The notes: generated by a model not told the origin, from the sequence alone. A stretch of 64,000 nt of DNA from Pontiella sulfatireligans (GCF_900890705.1 NZ_CAAHFH010000001.1:372001-436000); one strand, 5' to 3'; shown: positions 7,659-16,662, counted from the stretch's first letter. Numbers and translations: made by a program.

Positions 7659-9821
7659 ATGAAGCAAATTGTTTTCAAATCGGGAGAGGTGTTGTGTGTG
7701 GAAGTACCTGCGCCACAGTTGCAACCGCGGCAAATATTGGTGGACACACATGCCAGTTGTATCAGCCCGGGAACGGAAATGAGCGGTTTGGCTGGGTCAG
7801 GGAAATCGTTATGGCAAAAGGCGAAAGAAAATCCGGACAAGCTAAGAAAGGCGTTTGAACGCATGAAAACCGAGGGGGTTCTTTCGGTTTTGAACCAAGC
7901 GCAAGCGAACCAGGAGAGTGAGACGCCTTGCGGCTATTCTGCTGCAGGTGTTGTTGTTGAGGTTGGCTCAGAAGCAAACGGTTATTCGAAGGGTATGCGT
8001 GTGGCGATTGCCGGGGCGGGATTTGCCAACCATGCGGAGGTGGCCACCGTGCCGGTTAATCTGGCGATGTCGATTCCCGAGAATGTCACGTTGGAGGAGG
8101 CAAGCACCTGTGCCATAGGAGGGATTGCCCTGCAAGGAATTCGGCGAGCCGATGTCTCCCTTGGTGATTTTGTGGTCGTGATAGGATGTGGTGCGATTGG
8201 TTTGCTGACGGTTCAGATGCTACGGGCCGCTGGCTGCCGGGTGATCGGGATTGATCTGGATGCCAAACGACTCGAGTTGGCTAAAAAGCTGGGCGCAGAA
8301 TTTGTATTTAATCCGGCTCAGGAGAATGTTGTTCAGAAGGTGACGCAGGTGACGAACGGGCAAGGCGCAGACCGGGTGATCCTGACGGTAGCCTCTTCAT
8401 CTTCCCAGCCACTCAGGCAGGCCTTCGAAATGTCGAGGCGCAAGGGGCGGGTTGTTCTTGTAGGCGTGGTCGGCATGGAGCTGGAACGTGGCCTGATGTA
8501 TAAGAAAGAACTCGATTTTGTTATTTCCACATCCTATGGCCCCGGTCGGTATGACGAACAGTATGAGCAAAAGGGTATCGATTATCCTTACGGCTACGTT
8601 CGCTGGACGGAGCAACGGAACATGCAAGCCTATCTCCAGATGATTGCAGACGGTTCTGTGAGGCTTTCCGGCATTGTTCATAGCACCTATCCCATTACAC
8701 AGGCGGAGGACGCGTACCAAGCCTTAAAATCGGAAGAGAAACCGCTTTTGGTGCTGTTGTCTTATCCGGCAGAAGAACAAGCAGCTGGAGGTCAGAGGTC
8801 AGAGACCAGAGATCAGACAACAACCAACAACCAACAACCGGCAACCTCATGGATTCCTCCATCGGATGGCATCCTAAAAGTTGGCCTCGCTGGTGTCGGA
8901 GCATTCGTCCAAGGAATGCATATCCCAAATCTCAAGGCATTGGGGGGGCAATACGCCGTTCGGTCGGTTTTCGATCTGACTGGTGTGGCGGGGCGGCAGG
9001 CAGCTCGTCAGCTGCCGGATGCGAACGTGCAGATCGAAACCGATTATGATCAGTTTTTAAAATCCGATATCGACATGGTGCTAATTGGAACGCGACATAA
9101 CAGCCATGCCGAATTGACGATGAAAGCATTGAAGGCGGGTAAAGCGGTGTTTGTTGAGAAGCCGATGTGCATTACCCGTGATGAGTTTGAGAAGTTAGGT
9201 GAAGTCATTGAGGCAACAGAGGCGCCGTTCATGGTTGGATACAACCGCCGCTTTGCTCCTGCCGTGCAAGAAATTCACAAGATTACCGATAAGCGCGTCA
9301 ATCCCTTGGTGGTACATTACACCATGAATGCGGGATATGTTCCCTATGATGCATGGGTGCATGCCGATGAGGGCGGTGGACGCATCATCGGGGAGGGGTG
9401 CCATATCTTTGATCTGTTCCGTTCCCTGACCCGATCCAAGGCCATATCGGTTAGTGTGGATGGCATTCAGCCTAAAACGAGTGCTATCCGAGCTTCCGAC
9501 AACATGGTCGCCACGGTAAAATATGCAGACGGATCGATCTGCACTCTTCTTTATTCTTCCTTGGGCAGCAAAGATGCTCCCAAGGAGCGAATGGAGGTTT
9601 TTTGCGACGAACAGCTATTTGTTCTCAATGACTATATGAAACTCGACAGCTATGGAGCGAGTTGCAACTGGGAGGCCAAACCTGCAGACAAGGGGCATTT
9701 GGTCGAATTGGAATTCTTTGCGGCAGAGGTGATGGCAGGCAACCGTTTTCCTATTCCGTTGGAGGAAATGGTGGAAACCTGGCTGATCTCCCGGCAGGTT
9801 GCCGATCAACTCACCGCCTGA
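7659..9821 (+). CDS. Bi-domain oxidoreductase: MDR dehydrogenase fused to Gfo/Idh/MocA
   Basis: 720 residues in two parts. Residues 1 to about 365 are a medium-chain dehydrogenase/reductase with the NAD(P) loop VVVIGCGAIGLLTVQML at about 175-190. Residues from about 400 are a Gfo/Idh/MocA oxidoreductase with VGLAGVGAFVQGMHIPNL and the catalytic-type EKP motif (FVEKPMCIT). This fusion is a known arrangement in polysaccharide loci and is thought to act on sugar nucleotides, but the substrate is unknown. The two parts are joined by a low-complexity linker rich in Gln, Thr and Asn (about residues 375-398) that is encoded by a heptamer repeat array. The start at 7659 follows an AAGGGGC. Confidence 0.85.
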   Translation: MKQIVFKSGEVLCVEVPAPQLQPRQILVDTHASCISPGTEMSGLAGSGKSLWQKAKENPDKLRKAFERMKTEGVLSVLNQAQANQESETPCGYSAAGVVVEVGSEANGYSKGMRVAIAGAGFANHAEVATVPVNLAMSIPENVTLEEASTCAIGGIALQGIRRADVSLGDFVVVIGCGAIGLLTVQMLRAAGCRVIGIDLDAKRLELAKKLGAEFVFNPAQENVVQKVTQVTNGQGADRVILTVASSSSQPLRQAFEMSRRKGRVVLVGVVGMELERGLMYKKELDFVISTSYGPGRYDEQYEQKGIDYPYGYVRWTEQRNMQAYLQMIADGSVRLSGIVHSTYPITQAEDAYQALKSEEKPLLVLLSYPAEEQAAGGQRSETRDQTTTNNQQPATSWIPPSDGILKVGLAGVGAFVQGMHIPNLKALGGQYAVRSVFDLTGVAGRQAARQLPDANVQIETDYDQFLKSDIDMVLIGTRHNSHAELTMKALKAGKAVFVEKPMCITRDEFEKLGEVIEATEAPFMVGYNRRFAPAVQEIHKITDKRVNPLVVHYTMNAGYVPYDAWVHADEGGGRIIGEGCHIFDLFRSLTRSKAISVSVDGIQPKTSAIRASDNMVATVKYADGSICTLLYSSLGSKDAPKERMEVFCDEQLFVLNDYMKLDSYGASCNWEAKPADKGHLVELEFFAAEVMAGNRFPIPLEEMVETWLISRQVADQLTA
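8790..8845 (+). repeat. Heptamer word array inside a coding region
   Basis: Exactly eight 7-base units in tandem with no phase slip. The first four are GGTCAGA or close variants. The next three are CAACAAC and the last is CGGCAAC. The array encodes the linker between the two domains of the oxidoreductase at 7659. Similar heptamers occur in non-coding DNA at 22580, 22678 and 29580, so this is a dispersed repeat read in frame rather than ordinary linker sequence. Confidence 0.85.
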
Positions 9822-9864
9822 GGATGACTTTCATAAATCCTTCTCAAAATTAAATAGATGAAAT

Positions 9865-9889
9865 GAGTTTCGTGCTTAGTCGTGGCTAA
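9865..9889 (+). repeat. Two-unit decamer repeat (GTTTCGTG...CGTGGCT type)
   Basis: Contains TTTCGTGCTT followed by AGTCGTGGCT. It matches the ends of the longer decamer repeat at 26363-26392, downstream of the GxxExxY gene, and its complement at 25858. It starts 43 bases after the stop of the oxidoreductase gene. Confidence 0.55.
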
Positions 9890-9945
9890 ACTTATTTCCA
9901 CCTAATACCGCCATTCCCCTAGCACTGCGTTCTCCAAAAACATAA

Positions 9946-10019
9946 AACCTTATCACTTAAAACAACGCCAATGGCGTTCACCTAATCCCTAACACCTAAA
10001 ACCTCAGGCTTGGCGCCTG
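9946..10019 (+). repeat. Heptamer array with two hairpins in the heparinase-like gene leader
   Basis: Heptamers of the type CACCTAA and TCCCTAA run in phase at 9979-10006, with looser units from 9946. Two perfect hairpins are interleaved: AACGCC-AAT-GGCGTT at 9964-9978 and CAGGC-TTGGC-GCCTG at 10005-10019. The second ends six bases before ATG 10026, where a Shine-Dalgarno site would be expected. The core AACACYTAAAACCTMAGGC is shared with 29619-29637 upstream of another gene. The rest of this 204-base gap (9822-10025) shows no gene. Confidence 0.75.
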
Positions 10020-10025
10020 TTTCTT

Positions 10026-11909
10026 ATGCATCCGATTACGTTCGTACATAAAGTAAAGCGTCGGCTGCGCCGAAAAGCCGAAGGGCTTTGGCCTAAGCTT
10101 TTATTCGCATATGGATCGGGACCCTCTTCCCCGGATCGCTTGTTTGAGCGACTACCGTCAATGGTTCCATTTCCTTTGACAGGGGATTTGGTTGAACGCC
10201 TTTCCCCGGCGGAAAAGACCCGCTTGATTGCCAAGGCAGACGCCGCTTGCTGTCAAGAGTTCGATTTGTTGGGGAGTGGAGCATATCAATTTAAAGACAG
10301 GATGGATTGGCATCTGGATTTTAAGAGTGGTTTCCGTTGGCCTTCAGACCAGGTTTCCCATCGGTTGCCTTCAGTAACCCAACAGGGAGTAGACATAAAG
10401 ATCCCTTGGGAATTGAGTCGCTTCAACCATGCCGTTTCCATGGGATTGGCTTGGCGGCTATCCGGGAATCGCAAATATGCCGAAAGCTTCGTGTCCCAGG
10501 TCGAGGATTGGATTGCAAATAATCCTGTCGGCTATGGAGTAAACTGGGCATGTGCCATGGATGTGGCGATTCGTGCGGTTAATTGGGTGGTCGCTTTTTC
10601 CTTGTTCCATGATGTCTTGATGAAGGGTGCCTTTGAGGGTTTTCGAAAAAAGCTTGCCGGGAGCCTTTGGAAGCACGCGCGGTTCATACATACCCATTTG
10701 GAGTGGCTGGGACCAAAGGACGATGCGGGAGCGAACCATTTTCTGTCGGACTTGACCGGACTTTATACGTTAGGATTGTTTTTTTGCAATACTGTAAATG
10801 GTAAGTGTTGGAATCGTTTTGCCCATAAGCAAATTGAAGAAGAGATGGTTCGTCAAGTGTTTCCCGATGGGGTGCATTACGAATGTTCTCTTTCCTACCA
10901 TCGGCTTTGTCTGGAAATGTTCATGTGGTGCGAGGCGCTCGCGACGAAAACAGGTCAGCGGTTTTCGGCCGCTTACCATGGCCGATTAAAAAAAATGCAG
11001 CAGTTTGTCGCCGATTACGTGAACCCTTCCGGGAATGCCCCGATGATCGGAGATAACGATGATGGGCGGCTTTTAAGCTCTGGACTGCTTGCCATAGGGG
11101 ATCATCGCTACCTAATGTCGCAGATCTCGGATGGTACGTTTTTTCTGGAACGGTTTTTACTGGATGGAACAGCAGCGGTTGGCTGTTCCTCTGCAACACA
11201 AAGCGCGGCTTATCCCGACGGCGGATTCTATTTCCTGAAAAATAACAGGGCAAAGGTTGCTGTACGTGCGGGGCGACTGGCGCACGCGGGGGGGCATGCG
11301 CACAATGACCAGCTTTCGTTTGAGCTAAATATGGACGGGCGGGAGGTTTTTGTGGATCGGGGATCGTTTGTCTATACGTCCGATCCGGATGCACGCAACC
11401 TATACCGCTCAACGGTGGCGCACAATGTGATGCAGATCAATGGAGCAGAACAAAATCGGTTCGGAACAAGATTGTTTGGTGTGGAGGACGAAACACAAGC
11501 GCAAGTCATTGAACAATCTGAGTTTTCGCTAGAGGCCAAGCATGGTGGGTTCCGGGAGTTAATGCGAACTGGGGCGGAATACCGGAGGCGGCTCGATTTG
11601 GGGGCAGATGGTTTAACCATTACGGAGACCGTAGCCGCAGCGGAGCCAGGGGATGTTCTGTGTTGGTTCTTTCATTTGGCTCCTGGTTTGACGGTTCGAT
11701 GCATTGAAGAGCGGGTGGAGATTTTGGATAATGACAAGCCACTCTGTTTGCTGAATGTTTTTCCGGGGGCAAAGGTGGTTGTGCAGGGTTTCCCGCATAG
11801 TCCCTCCTATGGCGTACAGGAAGATGCAAAAACCTTGACGGTGGAATATGTGATCGGGGATGCGTTGCCTAATCATGCGTATCAGTTTGTGATCAGTTGG
11901 GGGAGCTAA
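10026..11909 (+). CDS. Heparinase II/III family protein
   Basis: 627 residues. An (alpha/alpha)-toroid N-terminal part contains NWACAMDVAIRAVNWVVAF and HYECSLSYHRLCLEMF (near residue 285, with the candidate catalytic Tyr/His). The C-terminal beta-sandwich has AHAGGHAHNDQLSFEL near 420 and STVAHNVMQINGAEQNRF. Known members are polysaccharide lyases for uronic-acid polymers, or uncharacterised proteins in capsule and exopolysaccharide loci. No signal peptide is visible, and it sits among biosynthetic genes, so an editing or maturation role for the polymer is more likely than catabolism. No clear ribosome binding site precedes ATG 10026; a hairpin occupies that place. Confidence 0.8.
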   Translation: MHPITFVHKVKRRLRRKAEGLWPKLLFAYGSGPSSPDRLFERLPSMVPFPLTGDLVERLSPAEKTRLIAKADAACCQEFDLLGSGAYQFKDRMDWHLDFKSGFRWPSDQVSHRLPSVTQQGVDIKIPWELSRFNHAVSMGLAWRLSGNRKYAESFVSQVEDWIANNPVGYGVNWACAMDVAIRAVNWVVAFSLFHDVLMKGAFEGFRKKLAGSLWKHARFIHTHLEWLGPKDDAGANHFLSDLTGLYTLGLFFCNTVNGKCWNRFAHKQIEEEMVRQVFPDGVHYECSLSYHRLCLEMFMWCEALATKTGQRFSAAYHGRLKKMQQFVADYVNPSGNAPMIGDNDDGRLLSSGLLAIGDHRYLMSQISDGTFFLERFLLDGTAAVGCSSATQSAAYPDGGFYFLKNNRAKVAVRAGRLAHAGGHAHNDQLSFELNMDGREVFVDRGSFVYTSDPDARNLYRSTVAHNVMQINGAEQNRFGTRLFGVEDETQAQVIEQSEFSLEAKHGGFRELMRTGAEYRRRLDLGADGLTITETVAAAEPGDVLCWFFHLAPGLTVRCIEERVEILDNDKPLCLLNVFPGAKVVVQGFPHSPSYGVQEDAKTLTVEYVIGDALPNHAYQFVISWGS

Positions 11910-13000
11910 TGAAAGTATGTTTCGTATATCTGGGTCCGATTAAATTCCGAGGGCGGATGTTTAAGCAGATAAAAACGCTACAGGACGCTGGGCATGAGTG
12001 CTTTGTGATTCACGGGCGAACAGAAACGGAAATTCCAGACTATTCACAGTATTCTTTTTCGGTTACATCGTGGCGAGTTATAGAGCAAAAAAACAAACTG
12101 CTGACCATTGTTTCACAGCTTTGGTTTAACGCCAAAGTTGCCCGTTTAATTCGTACAATGATTCCCGATGCAGTGGTTGGTTTGGCTCTCGGGGGGGCTT
12201 TGAGCGGAGCTTTGGTCAAAAAAAAGTGCCGTGATATTCGTTATATTTATGACTGTAACGAGCTTTTTTTGGAGTCCACTCCTTCATTGTTGAAGAGGAG
12301 CGTCTGGCAACAGATTCAGAACTATGTTCTGCGCTATGCCGATGTGGTAATGCATGCGGAACAGAACCGACTGGATTATTTTAATAAAGCCTATCCGAAC
12401 AAAGCACAGTCGTTCTTGCTGGAAAACCTGCCCCATTACAGGGATTCCATCCCGGAAAAAAGGCGCAAGTGCATGCGATTCGTGTATCTTGGGATTCTCA
12501 CATCGGGGCGGTATGTCGAAGAAATGATCAATGCGTTTTCCTCGCTGGACATCGAGGGTGTGTCTCTAGATTTGATTGGGTTTGGGCGGAAGGAATACGA
12601 AGACAAAATAAATGAATTGTGCAAGACCAACCCCCGCAAGAATGTGAGAATGCTTCCCCCTGTTGCGCATGATGAGATCTATGGGGTTTTGGAGGGGTAT
12701 GATGCCGGAATCGCATTCTATAGGAATACCAACTTGAACAATTACTATTGCGCACCCAACAAAGTGTATGACTATATCCAAATGGGCATGCCTGTTCTGA
12801 CCAATGATTTCCCAGGGTTGGTCGACATTGTCAGGATGAACGAAGCGGGAATATGTCTTGAAGAAGTGAGCGCAGCCGATATTAAGGACGCGGTTGCGGG
12901 CATGGTTCGCGGAGACTTTGGATGTCGCATAACCGATCAGCTACGCAACCGGTACAGTTGGGAAGGGCAGGTTGCAGGATATTTAGAGTTGTTTCAATAA
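11909..13000 (+). CDS. Glycosyltransferase, family 4-like
   Basis: 363 residues. The start ATG overlaps the stop of the heparinase-like gene (TAATG) and has GGGGAG five bases upstream, so the two are translationally coupled. A GT-B fold is indicated by the N-terminal KVCFVYLGPIKFRGRMFKQI, the central YDCNELFLES, and the C-terminal APNKVYDYIQMGMPVLTNDF donor-site segment. Coupling to the heparinase-like gene suggests both act on the same polymer. The transferred sugar is unknown. Confidence 0.8.
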   Translation: MKVCFVYLGPIKFRGRMFKQIKTLQDAGHECFVIHGRTETEIPDYSQYSFSVTSWRVIEQKNKLLTIVSQLWFNAKVARLIRTMIPDAVVGLALGGALSGALVKKKCRDIRYIYDCNELFLESTPSLLKRSVWQQIQNYVLRYADVVMHAEQNRLDYFNKAYPNKAQSFLLENLPHYRDSIPEKRRKCMRFVYLGILTSGRYVEEMINAFSSLDIEGVSLDLIGFGRKEYEDKINELCKTNPRKNVRMLPPVAHDEIYGVLEGYDAGIAFYRNTNLNNYYCAPNKVYDYIQMGMPVLTNDFPGLVDIVRMNEAGICLEEVSAADIKDAVAGMVRGDFGCRITDQLRNRYSWEGQVAGYLELFQ

Positions 13001-13097
13001 ATGGCGAGTAACGCAGGAAAAGCTTGGTGTTTGAGGATGCTTCTGTGAAATTCAGATGTATGTTTCACAATTCACAAACAACAGAACCGAGGTCGAA

Positions 13098-13187
13098 ATG
13101 AGAAAAGGAATAATTCTAGCTGGAGGAAGTGGAACGCAGGTTTATCCGCTGACAAATGAACAACGATCAACCCACCAGCTGAAATAG
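13098..13187 (+). pseudogene. rmlA: rmlA remnant: N-terminal 19 codons of glucose-1-phosphate thymidylyltransferase
   Basis: The frame starts MRKGIILAGGSGTQVYPLT, a near-perfect match to the RmlA N-terminus (known form MRKGIILAGGSGTRLYPLT), preceded by a GAGGTCG ribosome-binding-type site. The signature Arg of G-x-GTR, needed for catalysis, is Gln here. After YPLT all similarity ends, and a stop follows ten codons later. The break coincides with a dispersed 21-base repeat (13158-13178). A complete rmlA must be elsewhere if dTDP-sugars are made. The dTDP-sugar genes that follow show that this was the head of that operon. Confidence 0.8.
13158..13178 (+). repeat. Dispersed 21-base repeat at the rmlA breakpoint
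   Basis: Form GAAYAACGAYCAAYCCACCA plus G. A second copy lies at 23459-23479 and differs by three transitions. Here it begins exactly where RmlA similarity ends. Confidence 0.6.
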
Positions 13188-13198
13188 CGGAACGATTT

Positions 13199-14593
13199 AT
13201 GAACAATAAAGAACAGATTTTTTTGCGGTCGGCGCTGACGTTGGAGGGGGCGGTGATGTCCTCTGCGAATGTCATGCCATGGTTTTGGTCACGGCAGGAT
13301 GCTCACCGGTTTAGACTGGAAAAGATACCTTTTTCTGAACTTTCAAAGTGGGGCTTTGATGCCGATACGGGGAATCTTTGCCATGAAAGCGGCCGGTTTT
13401 TCAGCATCGAAGGGATACGGGTGAAAACAAATTGGGGATCAGTTCCAGAATGGGACCAACCGATTATAAATCAACCAGAGATAGGCTTTCTTGGATTCAT
13501 CACCAAAAAAATTGACGGAGTGTTGCATTTCCTGGTGCAAGCCAAAATGGAACCGGGCAATATTAACATGATCCAACTTGCTCCGACACTGCAGGCCACC
13601 CGCAGCAATTTTACCCGGGTACATCAGGGTAAAAGCCCGCCGTATCTTGAATATTTTATCGATCGCTCTAACTCGAAGGTGCTGTTTGATTCCCTGCAAT
13701 CCGAGCAGGGGGCTCGTTTTTTGCGCAAACGAAACCGAAATATTATTATCGAGGTAGAGCACGATATTCCGGTCTACGAAGATTACTGCTGGATGACGTT
13801 GGGACAGGTTCTCCAGACCATGCGGCATGACAACATTGTAAATATGGATGCGCGCACCGTCATCTCATGTATTTCGTATGGTGGATCGGACGGGATTCAG
13901 GTGACTCAGGGTGGGCTCGGGGCAAGCCTCCTTCGTTCATTAGATCCTCTGAACAGGTCGGAATATAGCAACGAGGCGATCATCAGCTGGTTTACAGAAC
14001 AGAAATTTAAATATGATCTTGGAATAGAGCGTATTCCTTTGAGAATCGTTCACGGATGGGAGCGGACGGATATGTGTGTGCGGCATGAGTCCGGCAAATT
14101 TTTCAGTGTGATCGCATGTGCGGTTGAGGCGGATAACAGAGAGGTGTCCAGCTGGACGCAGCCACTGGTTAAAGCTCATCAACAAGGTCTGATTGCATTT
14201 GTAGCGAAAGAATTTAAGGGGATTCTTCATTTTCTGGTGCAGGCCAAAGTTGAACCGGGGAACTTTGATGTGGCGGAAATGGCTCCTACAGTGCAGTGCC
14301 TGACCGGAAGCTATGAGGAGGCCGCTCCGGAAGATCGACCGCCGTTTATTGATTATGTTTTAAACGCTAAGCTGGAACAGGTTTGTTTTGACACATTGCA
14401 GTCAGAAGAAGGTGGCCGTTTTTATCGTGAAGAAAATCGGAATCTTTTCATATTAGCTGGAGAGGATTTTCCAGAGGAAGTTCCAGAGAATTATATCTGG
14501 ATGACTGCTGCTCAGCTTAAGGAATTCATTAAGTACAATAATTTTGTGAATGTGCAGGCGCGTTGCCTGCTTTCAAGTTTGAGTTTTATTTAG
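13199..14593 (+). CDS. NDP-hexose 2,3-dehydratase
   Basis: 464 residues, the usual length of the EvaA/SpnO/TylCVI family, which removes the C2 hydroxyl of dTDP-4-keto-6-deoxyglucose. The family's internal duplication is clear: residues about 25-215 and 255-460 are related, and HFLVQAK-M/V-EPGN occurs near 109 and again near 343. Each half also has an HESG-K/R-FFS segment. It is the first enzyme of a run of four dTDP-deoxysugar genes. The next frame begins immediately after its stop. The start ATG 13199 has only a weak ribosome binding site. Confidence 0.9.
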   Translation: MNNKEQIFLRSALTLEGAVMSSANVMPWFWSRQDAHRFRLEKIPFSELSKWGFDADTGNLCHESGRFFSIEGIRVKTNWGSVPEWDQPIINQPEIGFLGFITKKIDGVLHFLVQAKMEPGNINMIQLAPTLQATRSNFTRVHQGKSPPYLEYFIDRSNSKVLFDSLQSEQGARFLRKRNRNIIIEVEHDIPVYEDYCWMTLGQVLQTMRHDNIVNMDARTVISCISYGGSDGIQVTQGGLGASLLRSLDPLNRSEYSNEAIISWFTEQKFKYDLGIERIPLRIVHGWERTDMCVRHESGKFFSVIACAVEADNREVSSWTQPLVKAHQQGLIAFVAKEFKGILHFLVQAKVEPGNFDVAEMAPTVQCLTGSYEEAAPEDRPPFIDYVLNAKLEQVCFDTLQSEEGGRFYREENRNLFILAGEDFPEEVPENYIWMTAAQLKEFIKYNNFVNVQARCLLSSLSFI

Positions 14594-14602
14594 GTGCAGG
14601 TT

Positions 14603-15568
14603 ATGTCAATTTTAAAAGTAGGAGTGATGGGTTGTTCAAGTTTTGCGCAACGGGCAATGATTCCCGCGCTACATGAATGTGAAGCAACGCAACTTGTTTG
14701 TGTTGCCAGTCGCACGGAAGAAAAGGCCACGAAGTTTGCAGAGACGTTCGGGTGTGAGGCTGTTGTTGGCTATGATGCATTGCTGGAACGTAATGATATT
14801 GATGCGGTTTATATGCCGTTGCCGACCGGGCTTCATGAGGAATGGTGCACCAAGGGGCTGAAAGCCGGGAAGCACCTGCTGATCGAAAAATCCTTCGCGG
14901 CGGATTATGCATCCGCTGAACGGATGCTTGCGCTGGCGCAGAAGAACAACTGTCTGATCTTCGAAAATTTCCAGTTCCAGACGCACAGTCAATGGCAGGT
15001 GATTAAAAGTCATATGACTTCTGGCGAGCTGGGCGATGTGCACCTGATACGCAGCACCTTCGGCTTCCCTCCTTTGCCGAAAGATAATTTTCGCTGGAAT
15101 GCAGCACTGGGCGGTGGGGCGTTGCTCGATGCTGGCGCGTATATGTGTAAAGCGTCGCAGTTGCTTTTGGGCACCGGACTAGAGGTGCTCGGCGCGTCGC
15201 TTCAGATGGATCCGGAGACGGGCGTGGAAATGTATGGTGAAGCGACGTTCCGTAATGTGGCAGGGCAGGTTGCGCAGGTCGCATTTGGATTCGACTATTT
15301 CTATCAGTGCCGCGTCGAACTTTTGGGAACAAAAGGGAAGCTTTCAACGAACCGCGTATTTACTGCTCCTCCAGAATTCAACCCTACTCTATTGATTGAA
15401 AAGCAAGGCGGGGTCGAAGAAATCAGACTTTCAGCTGACAACAATTATGTAAGAATGTGGGAATGGTTCGCGGAAGAGGTTTCGAAAGGTGATTTTTCCA
15501 CCCATTGGGAAATTCTGTTGGATCAGGCGCGACTACTGAATGAGATACGAACGATGTCTGGATTCTAA
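14603..15568 (+). CDS. Gfo/Idh/MocA oxidoreductase, probable dTDP-sugar 3-ketoreductase
   Basis: About 321 residues. The N-terminal Rossmann motif is VGVMGCSSFAQRAMIPAL, followed by the cofactor-side LIEKSFAAD, where EKS replaces the common EKP. The pairing with a 2,3-dehydratase matches the SpnO-SpnN, TylCVI-TylCII and KijB-KijD10 type partnership, in which the unstable 3-keto product is reduced at once. The start at ATG 14603 lies nine bases after the previous stop; a GTG at 14594 is also possible. The stereochemistry of reduction cannot be read from sequence. Confidence 0.8.
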   Translation: MSILKVGVMGCSSFAQRAMIPALHECEATQLVCVASRTEEKATKFAETFGCEAVVGYDALLERNDIDAVYMPLPTGLHEEWCTKGLKAGKHLLIEKSFAADYASAERMLALAQKNNCLIFENFQFQTHSQWQVIKSHMTSGELGDVHLIRSTFGFPPLPKDNFRWNAALGGGALLDAGAYMCKASQLLLGTGLEVLGASLQMDPETGVEMYGEATFRNVAGQVAQVAFGFDYFYQCRVELLGTKGKLSTNRVFTAPPEFNPTLLIEKQGGVEEIRLSADNNYVRMWEWFAEEVSKGDFSTHWEILLDQARLLNEIRTMSGF

Positions 15569-15570
15569 GG

Positions 15571-16662
15571 ATGACAAATATGAACAAACCAATCTATGTA
15601 ACGCAACCTTCCCTTGCTCCTCTGGAGGAGGTTAATGAGTATCTCCGGCAGATATGGGAGTCAGGCATAATGACCCATAACGGACCGCTCATGCAACGTC
15701 TCGAAAAAGAGGTTTCTGAATATGAAGGTGTGCCGGATACAATCTGCCTAGCGAATGGAACCTGCGCGATGCAGTTGGCCATTCGTGCACTGGATTTGGA
15801 AGGAGAAATTATCACGACCCCGTTCACGTTCATTGCCACGGCCAACGTCATTGCGTGGGAGCGGTGCACACCGGTGTTTGTGGATATTGATCCGGACACT
15901 TGGAATATTGACCCGGATAAAATTGAAGATGCAATTAGTGATAAAACCGTCGCCGTTCTGCCGGTTCATGTGTTCAGTGCCCCGTGCGATGTGGCCCGCA
16001 TCCAGCAGATTGCTGGTGAGCACGGCTTGAAGGTGATCTATGATGCGGCGCATGCCATGTGTGTGAAGCTGAACGGAAAATCAATTATGTCGTATGGCGA
16101 TGTCTCCTGCACGAGTTTCCACGCTACGAAACTGTTCAATACGTGTGAGGGAGGGGCCTGTTTCACCGAAAATAAAGAATTGGCTTCCCGCATTCGCAAG
16201 ATGCGTTTTTTCGGTTTTGATGAGATGAAAGAGATCGTCGATGATGGTATAAACGCCAAGATGACCGAGATCGCAGCTGGATTGGGACTGGCTAATCTGC
16301 GGTATCTTGATGAGGTGCGGAAGAAGCGTCGCGATAAATACGAGTTCTACCGATCCTTGCTGGACTCCTGCGGCTTCATCAGCTTTCAGAAATATGATCC
16401 GGAAGAATATAATTACAGCTATATGCCCATTCTATTTGATAGTGAAGAGCGGTTGTTATGTAAGCTGGAACAGTTGGCAAATGCAAAAATCTACCCGCGC
16501 CGTTATTTCTACCCTTCTTTGAATAACATTGAATTATTTTCGCATCCAAAACTTCCTGTGGCGAACGCGGTGGCCAAGCGAATCGCCTGTCTACCGCTAT
16601 ACAATAAATTGTCTGATTCGAGTATCAGGACCATATGCAGTGTTCTGCTGGAGAATGGATGA
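15571..16662 (+). CDS. DegT/DnrJ/EryC1/StrS-family sugar aminotransferase
   Basis: 363 residues, PLP-dependent. The Schiff-base lysine is K187 in SFHATKLFNT, and the PLP-phosphate region is in LANGTCAMQLAIRAL. It should transfer an amino group from glutamate to a keto-sugar nucleotide. With a 2,3-dehydratase and a 3-ketoreductase just upstream, and no C3-deoxygenase in the run, the likely acceptor is dTDP-4-keto-2,6-dideoxyhexose, giving a 4-amino-2,4,6-trideoxy sugar. ATG 15571 or 15580 may be the start; the latter has the better spaced AAGGA. Its stop overlaps the next start (ATGA). Confidence 0.85.
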   Translation: MTNMNKPIYVTQPSLAPLEEVNEYLRQIWESGIMTHNGPLMQRLEKEVSEYEGVPDTICLANGTCAMQLAIRALDLEGEIITTPFTFIATANVIAWERCTPVFVDIDPDTWNIDPDKIEDAISDKTVAVLPVHVFSAPCDVARIQQIAGEHGLKVIYDAAHAMCVKLNGKSIMSYGDVSCTSFHATKLFNTCEGGACFTENKELASRIRKMRFFGFDEMKEIVDDGINAKMTEIAAGLGLANLRYLDEVRKKRRDKYEFYRSLLDSCGFISFQKYDPEEYNYSYMPILFDSEERLLCKLEQLANAKIYPRRYFYPSLNNIELFSHPKLPVANAVAKRIACLPLYNKLSDSSIRTICSVLLENG

